DNA from: Streptomyces fulvorobeus
Lineage (GTDB): Bacteria > Actinomycetota > Actinomycetes > Streptomycetales > Streptomycetaceae
DNA length: 64,000 nucleotides
Direction: 5' to 3'
Assembly (NCBI RefSeq): GCF_013167895.1
Contig: NZ_BLWC01000001.1
Span: 4,278,001-4,342,000, forward strand
Shown here: positions 7,808-15,835 of the stretch, piece by piece
Layout: the number at the start of each line of letters is the position of its first letter
Numbering within the stretch: the first letter of the stretch is position 1
Position numbers and translations under genes: made by a program
The notes under the pieces: generated by a model
What the model was told of the DNA's origin: nothing
Seen by the model: only the letters and a program-made list of their open reading frames with translations
The model's database searches: none

Positions 7808-9046
7808 GTGCCCCGGGCCGTGACGGCCGTCCACGGGGCGGCGCTCGTCCTCACTCTCGCCGCGTTCGCGCACACCCTCTGGTACGGCATCGCCGACCCC
7901 GGCCACGCCCTCGCCTTCGGCGCCCTCGTGGCGACCGGCGAGCTGGCGCGCTGGGGCGCCCCACGGGGTGAGCGGGAGCCCGCGCCCCTCGGCGCCGCCG
8001 GAGCCCTCGCGTACGCCCTCCTGGGCCCCAGCGCCGGTGAGCCCACCACCCACGGGGTCTTCCAGGTGATCGCCGTCGTCGTCGCCGCGCAGCTCCTCGC
8101 CGCCGTGCCCCACGTGGCACGCGGCAACGGACCCGGCCCCGACCTGGCGGCCCGCCGCATGCTCAGCGTCGCCTTCGCCGCCGTGTGCTTCCAGCCGCTC
8201 CACAACTCCGGCCAGTCCGCCCGCTGGTTCGGCGAGGGCCCGTACTTCGCCCTCTTCCTGCTCCTGCTGCTGGCCCTCACCGCGCTGTGCGACGCGGTGC
8301 TCGCCGCCCTGCTGCTGCGGGCCCGCACCCGCTATCCCTACGGACCGCTGCTCCGCGACGAGCTGCGGGCCCTCCTCGGCATCGGCTCGGCGGTCTGCGC
8401 GACCGGGGCCGTCATGGCGATCGGGGTCGCGGTCGCGGGGCTTTGGGCGCTGCCCGTCCTGTGCGTCCCCCTGCTCCTCACCCAGGTGTCCTACCGCCGG
8501 TACGCCGCCGTCCGTACGACCTACCGGCAGACCATCGCCTCCCTGGCCCGTGCCACGGAGATCGCCGGCTACACCCCGCACGGGCACGCCCGCCGGGTCG
8601 CCGAGCTCTCCACCGCGGTGGGCCGGGAGCTGGGCCTGTCCGGGCGGGAGCTGACCGTCCTGGAGCACGCGGCGCTGATGCACGACATCGGTCAGCTCTC
8701 CCTGGTGGACCCGGTGGCCGGGGGCGCCACCGCCACCCTGCCGGCCGCCGAGCAGCGCCGGATCGCGCTGCTCGGCGGGGCCGTGGTCCGCCAGACGGGC
8801 GTGGACACCGCGGTGGCCGTCGTGGTGGAGCGGCAGGCCGACCCCTACCGGGAACAGCCGCTGTCCGCCAGGATCGTCCGGGCGGTGAACGCATACGACG
8901 ACCTGTGCGGGGCAAGCGTCATCGGGCCGCTCGGCGCTCTGGAACAGCTCAGGCTGGGCACCGGTCACGACTACCAGCCCGAGGTCGTGGAAGCGCTGGC
9001 CGGAGTCCTGGCACGGAGCGGTCCGACCGCGCTGCGGCCCGGGTAA
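7808..9046 (+). CDS. Second membrane-anchored HD-domain protein, partly degenerate
   Basis: A 412-residue protein (start taken at GTG 7808, after a G-rich ribosome site; ATG 7751 is an alternative). Several transmembrane helices fill the first 230 residues. The cytoplasmic half has HARRVAELS and HDIGQLS, so the HD pair is present. The later HHE...GYP motif of its neighbour is replaced by VERQADPYREQPL, and the ADAFDAMTS loop became VNAYDDL. It looks like a duplicate of the upstream gene that lost part of its active site, perhaps now regulatory or with altered substrate. No known ortholog name can be given. Confidence 0.78.
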   Translation: MPRAVTAVHGAALVLTLAAFAHTLWYGIADPGHALAFGALVATGELARWGAPRGEREPAPLGAAGALAYALLGPSAGEPTTHGVFQVIAVVVAAQLLAAVPHVARGNGPGPDLAARRMLSVAFAAVCFQPLHNSGQSARWFGEGPYFALFLLLLLALTALCDAVLAALLLRARTRYPYGPLLRDELRALLGIGSAVCATGAVMAIGVAVAGLWALPVLCVPLLLTQVSYRRYAAVRTTYRQTIASLARATEIAGYTPHGHARRVAELSTAVGRELGLSGRELTVLEHAALMHDIGQLSLVDPVAGGATATLPAAEQRRIALLGGAVVRQTGVDTAVAVVVERQADPYREQPLSARIVRAVNAYDDLCGASVIGPLGALEQLRLGTGHDYQPEVVEALAGVLARSGPTALRPG

Positions 9047-9138
9047 CCCATGGGTAATGAGCGGGCGTCCGGCCGGGCATGGTTGGATGCGAAAGTAGAG
9101 CGGAAGACGAGGGTGTCCAGTCGGGACAGGCGGGAATC

Positions 9139-10143
9139 GTGAGGATCTTCGGGAAGGTACGGCATCGGCCCTCCGCCTCTTGGCGGCAGGCCACGGACCG
9201 CGCGTTCACGCTGATCGGCGACGGCCGGTACGAGGACGCGGGGGCGCTGCTGACGCGTGCGGTCGACCTGGAACCCTGGCTCTCCGAGTCCTGGTTCAAC
9301 CTGGCGCTGCTGCACAAGTTCAGGCACGACTGGGAGCAGGCGCGGGCCGCGGGTCTGCGGGCCGTCGCGCTCCTGGACCGGGAGTCCGGGGCGCCGGACT
9401 GGTGGAACGTCGGCATCGCGGCCACCGCGCTCCAGGACTGGCCGCTGGCGCGCAGGGCCTGGCAGGCATACGGGCTCAAGGTCCCGGGCGACGGGCAGCA
9501 CGGCGCGGCGGCCACCAGCGAGCCGCTCGGCATGGAGCTGGGCAGCGCCGCGGTACGGCTGTCGCCCGAGGGTGAGTCCGAGGTGGTCTGGGGCCGCAGG
9601 CTGGACCCGGCCCGGATGGAGGTGCTCTCGATCCCGCTGCCCTCCTCGGGGCGGCGCTGGGGCGAGGTCGTCCTGCACGACGGGGTGCCGCACGGTGAGC
9701 GGGTCACCGCCGCCGGGCCCTCGTACCCCGTCTTCGACGAGATCGAGCTGTGGGCGCCCTCCCCCGTACCCACCTGGGTGGTGCTCCTGGAGGCCGCGAC
9801 CGAGGCGGACCGGGACGCGCTGGAGCAGCTCGCCTCCGACGCCGGGTTCGCCGCCGAGGACTGGTCCTCGTCCGTACGGCTGCTCTGCCGGACCTGCTCG
9901 GAGAGCAGGATGGAGAGCGACGAGGGTGACGGCGAGCACCTCGATCCGCACGACCACAGCGAGCCGGGCCATCCGGGTCCGCTGGGCCACCGCACGGCCG
10001 GCGACCTGTGGGTTCCGGAGCGTGAATGCGGCCTCGCGGCGCCCGCGGGCTGGTGCGCGGGCTGCTGGACGGCTGGGTCGCGGACAGCCCGGACAGCCGG
10101 GAGTGGCGGGATCTCGAAGAAGTCTGCTGAGTGGTGCCCGTAG
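9139..10143 (+). CDS. TPR-containing hypothetical protein with a probable 3' frameshift
   Basis: The reading frame gives 334 residues from the GTG at 9139 (VRIFGKVRHRP). Residues about 15-115 contain helical tetratricopeptide-like repeats (DRAFTLIGDGRYEDAGALL, then WFNLALLHKFRHDWEQA). The acidic-aromatic C-terminal half has no recognised domain. The last ~30 codons look non-coding. Adding one G to the GGG at 10047-10049 restores LVRGLLDGWVADSPDSREW and a stop at 10130. This points to a lost base (sequencing error or true frameshift). Function unknown; it lies just upstream of def. Confidence 0.72.
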   Translation: MRIFGKVRHRPSASWRQATDRAFTLIGDGRYEDAGALLTRAVDLEPWLSESWFNLALLHKFRHDWEQARAAGLRAVALLDRESGAPDWWNVGIAATALQDWPLARRAWQAYGLKVPGDGQHGAAATSEPLGMELGSAAVRLSPEGESEVVWGRRLDPARMEVLSIPLPSSGRRWGEVVLHDGVPHGERVTAAGPSYPVFDEIELWAPSPVPTWVVLLEAATEADRDALEQLASDAGFAAEDWSSSVRLLCRTCSESRMESDEGDGEHLDPHDHSEPGHPGPLGHRTAGDLWVPERECGLAAPAGWCAGCWTAGSRTARTAGSGGISKKSAEWCP

Positions 10144-10222
10144 GCTGTACGGGCACCGAATCCCGGTGCCGGTTATCCCGAGGTTCTCGGGTTCCAGGTT
10201 TGCAGGAAGGCGTACGGCGGAC

Positions 10223-10861
10223 ATGGCGCAGCAGGAGACGGACGAGCAGATCAGTGTCGACGACGAGGGATTCCTCATCGACACCGAGGACTGCGAGGCG
10301 CGTGAGGCGGCGTACCGCGAGCGCGGTACCTCGCGGCCGATCACGGTCGTGGGCAACCCGGTGCTGCACAAGGAGTGCAAGGACGTCACCGCGTTCGACG
10401 ACGAGCTTGCCCGGCTGATCGACGACATGTTCGCCAGCCAGCGGACGGCGGAGGGCGTGGGCCTGGCCGCCAACCAGATCGGTGTGGACCTCAAGGTCTT
10501 CGTCTACGACTGCATGGACGACGACGGGGCCCGGCACGTCGGCGCGATCTGCAACCCGGTCCTGGAGGAGCTGCCGCCGGGGGAGCGGGTCCTGGACGAC
10601 TCCAACGAGGGCTGCCTCTCCGTGCCGACGGCGTACGCCGCGCTGGCCCGCCCCGACTACGCGGTGGTGCGCGGGCAGGACGCCAGGGGCAACCCGGTCA
10701 GGGTGCGGGGCAACGGCTACTTCGCGCGCTGCCTCCAGCACGAGACGGACCACCTGTACGGCTACCTGTACATCGACCGGCTCTCCAAGCGGGACCGCAA
10801 GGACGCGCTGCGGCAGATGGCCGAGGGCACGCCGCGTTACGAGGTCGTCCCCAACGACTGA
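10223..10861 (+). CDS. def: Peptide deformylase
   Basis: A 212-residue enzyme that removes the N-formyl group from nascent proteins. All three catalytic motifs are present: GVGLAANQIG (motif 1), EGCLS (motif 2, metal-binding Cys) and HETDH (motif 3, two metal-binding His plus catalytic Glu). A 40-residue acidic N-terminal extension (MAQQETDEQISVDDEG) precedes the core, as in several actinobacterial PDFs. The ATG follows GGAAGG by about 12 bases. Streptomyces usually carry several def paralogs, so this copy need not be the only one. Confidence 0.94.
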   Translation: MAQQETDEQISVDDEGFLIDTEDCEAREAAYRERGTSRPITVVGNPVLHKECKDVTAFDDELARLIDDMFASQRTAEGVGLAANQIGVDLKVFVYDCMDDDGARHVGAICNPVLEELPPGERVLDDSNEGCLSVPTAYAALARPDYAVVRGQDARGNPVRVRGNGYFARCLQHETDHLYGYLYIDRLSKRDRKDALRQMAEGTPRYEVVPND

Positions 10862-10956
10862 CGGTCCGCGCCCGGGCGGGGCCCCGGCACCGGTGCGTCC
10901 GGTGGCAGGGCCCCGTACCCGTCCCCGGGCGTCACCCGCCTTTTCCCACGGCGTAG

Positions 10957-10985
10957 TTGACGCGCGTCGACTCGTCCGACAGTCT
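10957..10985 (+). promoter_or_regulatory. Promoter of the M15 peptidase gene
   Basis: TTGACG (10957-10962) and CAGTCT (10980-10985) lie 17 bases apart, a good housekeeping-type promoter. The -35 sits in the near-palindrome TTGACGCGCGTCGA, which could be an operator. The predicted transcript has a leader of about 30 bases with a GGTAGGGAG ribosome site. Confidence 0.5.
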
Positions 10986-11020
10986 CAGCCCCAACACTTC
11001 ACCGTGGTAGGGAGCTCCCC

Positions 11021-11758
11021 ATGCTCAGACGGACCGCACACGCTCTGCTCGGCTTTGTCATGGCCATGACTTTTGCCATCGGCGGGGCCGTACTCACCGC
11101 AGGCCCCGCACAGGCCGACGGCTGCTTCACCTGGACCAGGACCCTCTCGCAGGGCGCCACAGGCAACGACGTCACCCAGCTCCAGATCCGGGTGGCCGGA
11201 TACCCCGGATACAACTCCGTGCTCGCCGTCGACGGCTCGTACGGCCCGGCCACCACCGCGGCGGTCAAGCGCTTCCAGTCCGCCCACGGCCTCACAGCGG
11301 ACGGCGTCGCGGGCGCCGCCACCCAGTCCAAGCTGTACGCGCTCCAGGACGACGACTGCACCCCGATCCACTTCACGTACGACGAGCTCAACAACTGCAA
11401 CAGCACCTGGGCGGGCGGAGCGGTCTCCGCCGGTACGGCCAAGGCCAACGCCCTGAGCTCGATGTGGAAGCTGGAGGCGCTGCGGCACGCGCTCGGTGAC
11501 GTCTCCATCCGCGTCACCAGCGGGTTCCGGTCCTACTCCTGCAACTCGGCGGTCGGGGGAGCCTCGAACAGCCGCCATCTGTACGGTGACGCGGTCGACC
11601 TCGGCTCGGGACCGCACTCGCTGTGCACCCTCGCCAAGCAGGCCCGCTACCACGGCTTCAACGGGATACTCGGCCCGGGTTACGCCGGTCACGGCGACCA
11701 CGTCCACGTCAACCAGGGGCCCAGCCACTTCTGGTCGGCGTCGAGCTGCGGGATCTGA
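11021..11758 (+). CDS. Secreted peptidoglycan-binding, M15 D-Ala-D-Ala carboxypeptidase-like protein
   Basis: A 245-residue exported protein. The Sec signal peptide ends near PAQA-DG (about residue 33). A PG_binding_1 domain follows (about 42-105, GATGNDVTQLQ and VDGSYGPATTAAVKRFQ). The C-terminal M15A metallopeptidase domain has SRHLYGDAVDLG, matching SxHxxGxAxD, and the zinc/catalytic GHGDHVHV. Six or more cysteines suggest disulfides. The domain order is that of the zinc D,D-carboxypeptidase of S. albus G. Role: trimming or binding of cell-wall peptides outside the cell. A strong hairpin follows the stop. Confidence 0.92.
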   Translation: MLRRTAHALLGFVMAMTFAIGGAVLTAGPAQADGCFTWTRTLSQGATGNDVTQLQIRVAGYPGYNSVLAVDGSYGPATTAAVKRFQSAHGLTADGVAGAATQSKLYALQDDDCTPIHFTYDELNNCNSTWAGGAVSAGTAKANALSSMWKLEALRHALGDVSIRVTSGFRSYSCNSAVGGASNSRHLYGDAVDLGSGPHSLCTLAKQARYHGFNGILGPGYAGHGDHVHVNQGPSHFWSASSCGI

Positions 11759-11781
11759 CCCGCGCGTCCTCCGTCCGCACA

Positions 11782-11816
11782 GCCGCCCCGCCCGGGGAGA
11801 GTCCGGGCGGGGCGGC
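11782..11816. terminator. Bidirectional terminator between the M15 gene and nrdB
   Basis: A perfect 14-base inverted repeat (GCCGCCCCGCCCGG with its complement) has a 7-base loop. It sits after the M15 peptidase stop and downstream of nrdB on the other strand, so it can end both transcripts. There is no T tract, as is common in Streptomyces. Confidence 0.75.
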
Positions 11817-11987
11817 TTCGCGTCCCGGCGCCGCAGGCCACCTCGTGCATCGCGCCCGGGCCGCGGAAGGTCCGGCGGCAGGCGTGCGGGGTGGTGCCGG
11901 GCGCCCGTACGGACTGGTGGCGCGGTGCCGCCGCGGTGGAACCGCCGCCCGCCGATGGCGCCCCTCCATCGGCTGCTGGGCCAGGGG

Positions 11988-13013
11988 CTAGAAGTCGTCG
12001 TCGAACCCGACCGAGCCCTCCACCGCCACCTGGTACGCGGACGGCCGGCGCTCGAAGAAGTTCGTCAGCTCCTGGACACCCTGGAGCTCCATGAACGAGA
12101 ACGGGTTCTCCGAGCCGTACAGCGGAGCGAAACCGAGGCGGGTGAGGCGCTGGTCGGCCACGCACTCCAGGTACTGGCGCATCGACTCGGTGTTCATCCC
12201 CGGCAGACCCTCGCCGCACAGGTCGCGGCCGAACTGGAGTTCCGCCTCGACGGCCTCCTTCAGCATGTCGGTGACCTGCTCCTGGAGGGCGTCGTCGAAC
12301 AGGTCCGGCTCCTCCTCGCGGACCGTGTCCACGACCTCGAACGCGAAGTTCATGTGCATGGTCTCGTCCCGGAAGACCCAGTTGGTCCCGGTGGCGAGGC
12401 CGTGCAGGAGCCCACGGGAGCGGAACCAGTACACGTACGCGAACGCGCCGTAGAAGAACAGCCCCTCGATGCACGCGGCGAAGCAGATCAGGTTCAGCAG
12501 GAAGCGGCGCCGGTCGGCCCTGGTCTCCAGCCGGTCGAGCTTCTCGACCTCGTTGATCCACCGGAAGCAGAACTGCGCCTTCTCGCGGATCGAGGGGATC
12601 TCCTCGACCGCGTCGAACGCCGCCGCGCGGTCGTCCGGGTCGGGCAGATAGGTGTCGAGCAGCGTCAGATAGAACTGGACGTGCACGGCCTCCTCGAAGA
12701 GCTGCCGGGACAGGTACAGCCGGGCCTCGGGCGAGTTGATGTGCTTGTACAGCGTCAGCACGAGGTTGTTGGAGACGATCGAGTCCCCCGTCGCGAAGAA
12801 CGCGACGAGCCGGCCGATCATGTGCTGCTCGCCGGGCGACAGCTTCGCGAGGTCGGCCACGTCGGAATGGAGGTCGACCTCCTCCACCGTCCAGGTGTTC
12901 TTGATCGCGTCGCGGTAGCGCTCGTAGAAGTCCGGGTAGCGCATGGGCCGCAGAGTCAGTTCGAACCCCGGGTCGAGCAGGTTCCTGGTCTCGGGGGAGC
13001 TCGTCACTGGCAT
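11988..13013 (-). CDS. nrdB: Class Ia ribonucleoside-diphosphate reductase, small (beta) subunit
   Basis: A 341-residue R2-type subunit that houses the diiron-tyrosyl radical cofactor. Iron ligands are visible in EEAVH (Glu and His) and RDETMH (second Glu and His). The tyrosine four residues after the first His (VQFY) occupies the place of the radical Tyr122 of E. coli R2. The C-terminus ends in acidic-aromatic FDDDF, the usual tail for docking to NrdA. The ATG overlaps the end of nrdA by ten bases, so the subunits are co-translated. The third gene of the S. coelicolor operon, nrdS, is not found downstream. Confidence 0.95.
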   Translation of the reverse strand: MPVTSSPETRNLLDPGFELTLRPMRYPDFYERYRDAIKNTWTVEEVDLHSDVADLAKLSPGEQHMIGRLVAFFATGDSIVSNNLVLTLYKHINSPEARLYLSRQLFEEAVHVQFYLTLLDTYLPDPDDRAAAFDAVEEIPSIREKAQFCFRWINEVEKLDRLETRADRRRFLLNLICFAACIEGLFFYGAFAYVYWFRSRGLLHGLATGTNWVFRDETMHMNFAFEVVDTVREEEPDLFDDALQEQVTDMLKEAVEAELQFGRDLCGEGLPGMNTESMRQYLECVADQRLTRLGFAPLYGSENPFSFMELQGVQELTNFFERRPSAYQVAVEGSVGFDDDF

Positions 13014-15397
13014 GCCTCGCAGGACTCGGGGTTTTCGAGGGAACAGGCGAGCGCGTCCGCGTCGGGGGCGGCCGCCTGTACGGGAACGGGAGCGGGCGCG
13101 GCCGACGCCGCGCGGGCGATCCGGGTCGCCGGACGCGAGCGCAGGTAGTACGTCGTCTTGAGCCCCTGCTTCCAGGCGTACGCGTACATCGAGGAGAGCT
13201 TGCCGATCGTCGGCGTCTCCAGGAACAGGTTCAACGACTGGCTCTGGTCGAGGAACGGCGTACGGGCCGCCGCCATGTCGATCAGTGCGCGCTGCGGGAT
13301 CTCCCACGCCGTGCGGTAGAGCGCCCGCACCTCCTCGGGAATCCAGGCGAAGCCCTGGACGGAACCGCTCGCCTCGCGCAGCGCCTCCCTGGTCCGCGCG
13401 TCCCACACACCGAGCGCCTTCAGTTCGTCGACCAGGTAGGCGTTGACCTGGAGGAACTCCCCGCTGAGCGTCTCGCGCTTGAAGAGGTTGGAGACCTGGG
13501 GCTCGATGCACTCGTAGACCCCGGCGATCGAGGCGATCGTCGCCGTCGGAGCGATGGCGAGGAGGAGGGAGTTGCGCATACCGGTCGTGGCGACCCGGGC
13601 GCGCAGGGCGTCCCAGCGCTCCGGCCAGTGCAGCTCGGTGGTGTAGTGGTCGGGGTGCAGCACGCCACGGGCGGTGCGGGTCTGCGACCAGGCGGGCAGC
13701 GGGCCGGAGCGCTCGGCGAGATCGCAGGACGCCTCGTACGTGGCGAGCATGATCCGCTCGGAGATCTTGGTGGACAGCGCCCGCGCCTCGGGGGAGTCGA
13801 ACGGCAGCCGCAGCTGGAAGAAGACGTCCTGGAGGCCCATCGCGCCCAGTCCCACGGGACGCCAGCGCGCGTTGGAACGGCCGGCCTGCTCGGTCGGGTA
13901 GAAGTTGATGTCGACGACCCGGTCCAGGAAGGTCACGGCGGTACGGACCGTGGAGTCCAGCCGCTCCCAGTCGATGTCCCCGCCGGCCACGAACGCACCG
14001 AGGTTGACCGAACCGAGGTTGCAGACGGCCGTCTCGCCGTCGTCCGTCACTTCGAGGATCTCGGTGCACAGGTTGGACGAGTGGACCACCCGGCCCGGCT
14101 CGGCGGTCTGGTTGGCCGTGCGGTTGGAGGCGTCCTTGAACGTCATCCAGCCCTGACCGGTCTGCGCGAGCGTACGCATCATGCGGCCGTACAGGTCGCG
14201 CGCCGGCATCGTCCTGCGGGCCAGCCCGGCCGCCTCGGCGGCACGGTAGGCCGCGTCGAAGTCGTCGCCCCACAGGTCGGTCAGCTCGGGCACGTCGGCG
14301 GGCGAGAACAGCGACCAGCGGCCGTCCGCCTCGACGCGGCGCATGAACTCGTCCGGAATCCAGTGGGCCAGGTTGAGGTTGTGCGTACGCCGCTGGTCCT
14401 CGCCCGTGTTGTCGCGCAGTTCGAGGAACTCCTCGATGTCCGCGTGCCAGGTCTCCAGGTAGACGGCGGCGGCGCCCTTGCGGCGGCCGCCCTGGTTGAC
14501 GGCGGCGACCGAGGCGTCCAGCGTCTTGAGGAACGGCACGATGCCGTTGGAGTGCCCGTTGGTGCCCCGGATCAGCGAACCGCGGGCGCGGATACGGGAG
14601 TACGAGAGGCCGATGCCACCCGCGTGCTTGGAGAGCCGGGCCACCTGGTGGTAGCGGTCGTAGATCGAGTCGAGCTCGTCCAGCGGCGAGTCCAGCAGAT
14701 AGCAGGAGGACATCTGGGGGTGGCGCGTGCCCGAGTTGAAGAGCGTGGGGGAGGAGGGCAGGTAGTCGAGGCGGCTCATCAGGCCGTACAGCGCGGCGAC
14801 CTCGTCCAGTGCGTCCGGGGAGCCGTCCTCCGCGAGACCGGAGGCGACGCGCAGCATGAAGTGCTGCGGGGTCTCGATCACCTGGCGGGTCAGCGGGTGG
14901 CGCAGCAGGTAGCGGCTGTAGAGGGTCCGCAGCCCGAAGTAGCCGAACCGGTCGTCGGCCCCGCCCACGAGCGCGGCCCCGACCAGGGCGTCGAGCCGGG
15001 AGGCGTGGACGCGGACGAACCGGGCCGTGCGGTCCGCGATCAGACCCTCGCGGTGCCCCACGGCGACCGAGGCGGAGAACGAGAGCGCGCCCTGCCCGGC
15101 CGCCTCGTCCGCGATGGTGCGGGTGAGGAGGCGGGCGGCGAGCCGGGAGTAGGAGGGGTCCTCGGAGATCAGGCCCGCGGCGGCCTCGGTGGCCAGTGAG
15201 CGCAGCCCGGCCTCGTCGGACCCGGCGTTGCGGCCGCGCAGCGCCGCGGCGGCGACGCGGCCGGGGTCGGTGTCGGGCAGATCCGCCGTCAGGTCGGTGA
15301 GGGTCCGCAGCAGGGCGGTCCCGGGGGCGTCCGTCGTGGCATGGGTGGTCCCGGCGTTCTCTTCTGCTGAAACCGGATCGGCTGGCGCGATGGTCAC
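13004..15397 (-). CDS. nrdA: Class Ia ribonucleoside-diphosphate reductase, large (alpha) subunit
   Basis: A 797-residue R1 subunit that reduces ribonucleotides to deoxyribonucleotides. The start is the GTG giving VTIAPADPV, preceded by GAGGGAGAG; the frame is open further up but that region is a riboswitch. Landmarks are HSSNLCTEI, CNLGSVNL (radical cysteine region), GLGAMGLQDVFF, LLLAIAPTATIA and the C-terminal CEACQ thiol pair that re-reduces the active site. The gene is first in nrdAB. Its expression should fall when adenosylcobalamin is plentiful, because Streptomyces also have a B12-dependent class II enzyme. Confidence 0.96.
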   Translation of the reverse strand: MTIAPADPVSAEENAGTTHATTDAPGTALLRTLTDLTADLPDTDPGRVAAAALRGRNAGSDEAGLRSLATEAAAGLISEDPSYSRLAARLLTRTIADEAAGQGALSFSASVAVGHREGLIADRTARFVRVHASRLDALVGAALVGGADDRFGYFGLRTLYSRYLLRHPLTRQVIETPQHFMLRVASGLAEDGSPDALDEVAALYGLMSRLDYLPSSPTLFNSGTRHPQMSSCYLLDSPLDELDSIYDRYHQVARLSKHAGGIGLSYSRIRARGSLIRGTNGHSNGIVPFLKTLDASVAAVNQGGRRKGAAAVYLETWHADIEEFLELRDNTGEDQRRTHNLNLAHWIPDEFMRRVEADGRWSLFSPADVPELTDLWGDDFDAAYRAAEAAGLARRTMPARDLYGRMMRTLAQTGQGWMTFKDASNRTANQTAEPGRVVHSSNLCTEILEVTDDGETAVCNLGSVNLGAFVAGGDIDWERLDSTVRTAVTFLDRVVDINFYPTEQAGRSNARWRPVGLGAMGLQDVFFQLRLPFDSPEARALSTKISERIMLATYEASCDLAERSGPLPAWSQTRTARGVLHPDHYTTELHWPERWDALRARVATTGMRNSLLLAIAPTATIASIAGVYECIEPQVSNLFKRETLSGEFLQVNAYLVDELKALGVWDARTREALREASGSVQGFAWIPEEVRALYRTAWEIPQRALIDMAAARTPFLDQSQSLNLFLETPTIGKLSSMYAYAWKQGLKTTYYLRSRPATRIARAASAAPAPVPVQAAAPDADALACSLENPESCEACQ

Positions 15398-15547
15398 CGC
15401 GGCGCTCTCCCTCGCTCGGCTCCGGGCCGGCGGGGAACGGGGGCAGCCGGGCAGCGCGGGGCCGGGGGCGGCAGCACTGCGTACGGCGTCCACCGGCCCA
15501 TCCGCGAGGCCCGGACGTCTCTGCGCCCGGTCCGGTCGAACCGGGCG

Positions 15548-15652
15548 CGCTGCCGACAGGTCTTCGGACTTCGGATGGGCGAAAGCACACCGATCACACC
15601 GTTGCGGGACAGTTCCGGATTCGCACCGGATTCCCCTGCGGCGACAGCGAGC
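15548..15652 (-). promoter_or_regulatory. Cobalamin (AdoCbl) riboswitch upstream of nrdAB
   Basis: Read on the minus strand, the core GGGAAtCCGGTGcGAATCCGG, then ACTGTCCCGC, and the B12 box GAAGACCTGtCGGC appear in the right order and spacing, closed by a CGCTG/CAGCG stem. A G/C hairpin (15523-15548) abuts the 3' end and may be the expression platform. This matches the riboswitch known to control nrdABS in S. coelicolor. About 150 bases separate it from the nrdA GTG. Confidence 0.92.
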
Positions 15653-15655
15653 ACG

Positions 15656-15703
15656 AGCATACATGTGGGGGCTGCCCATCGAGGCAGCCCCCACATCTTG
15701 TGT
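15656..15703 (-). promoter_or_regulatory. nrdA promoter region with candidate paired NrdR boxes and a 14-base dyad
   Basis: Two 16-base NrdR-box-like elements (minus strand ACACAAGATGTGGGGG and CCCCCACATGTATGCT) lie with centres 32 bases apart, three helical turns, as reported for NrdR sites. The second overlaps a possible -10 (TATGCT). The same DNA forms a perfect 14-base inverted repeat (15663-15676/15683-15696) that may also terminate the mctP transcript. Matches to the NrdR consensus are partial. Confidence 0.55.
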
Positions 15704-15835
15704 CGCGTGGATGTCGTCCACCGCGCCGGTCGGCGTCCAGGACTCGGCCTCGCCGACGAGGCGGTGTCCGTGCGAGGGGCCGCCGCGTCTTCCCGCGGAG
15801 TCGCGGCGGCCCGTGAACGGTGTCCGGCCGGCGGG

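Noticed and set aside
11759..11987. nrdS-like regulator downstream of nrdB
   Set aside because: The space holds only a terminator and G/C-rich filler. The S. coelicolor-type nrdS gene is not present here.
11988..15590. A 1200-codon open frame on the minus strand
   Set aside because: Only its last 341 codons (nrdB) are real. The rest is the shadow of nrdA in another frame, rich in Arg/Pro/Gly as expected for GC-rich DNA.
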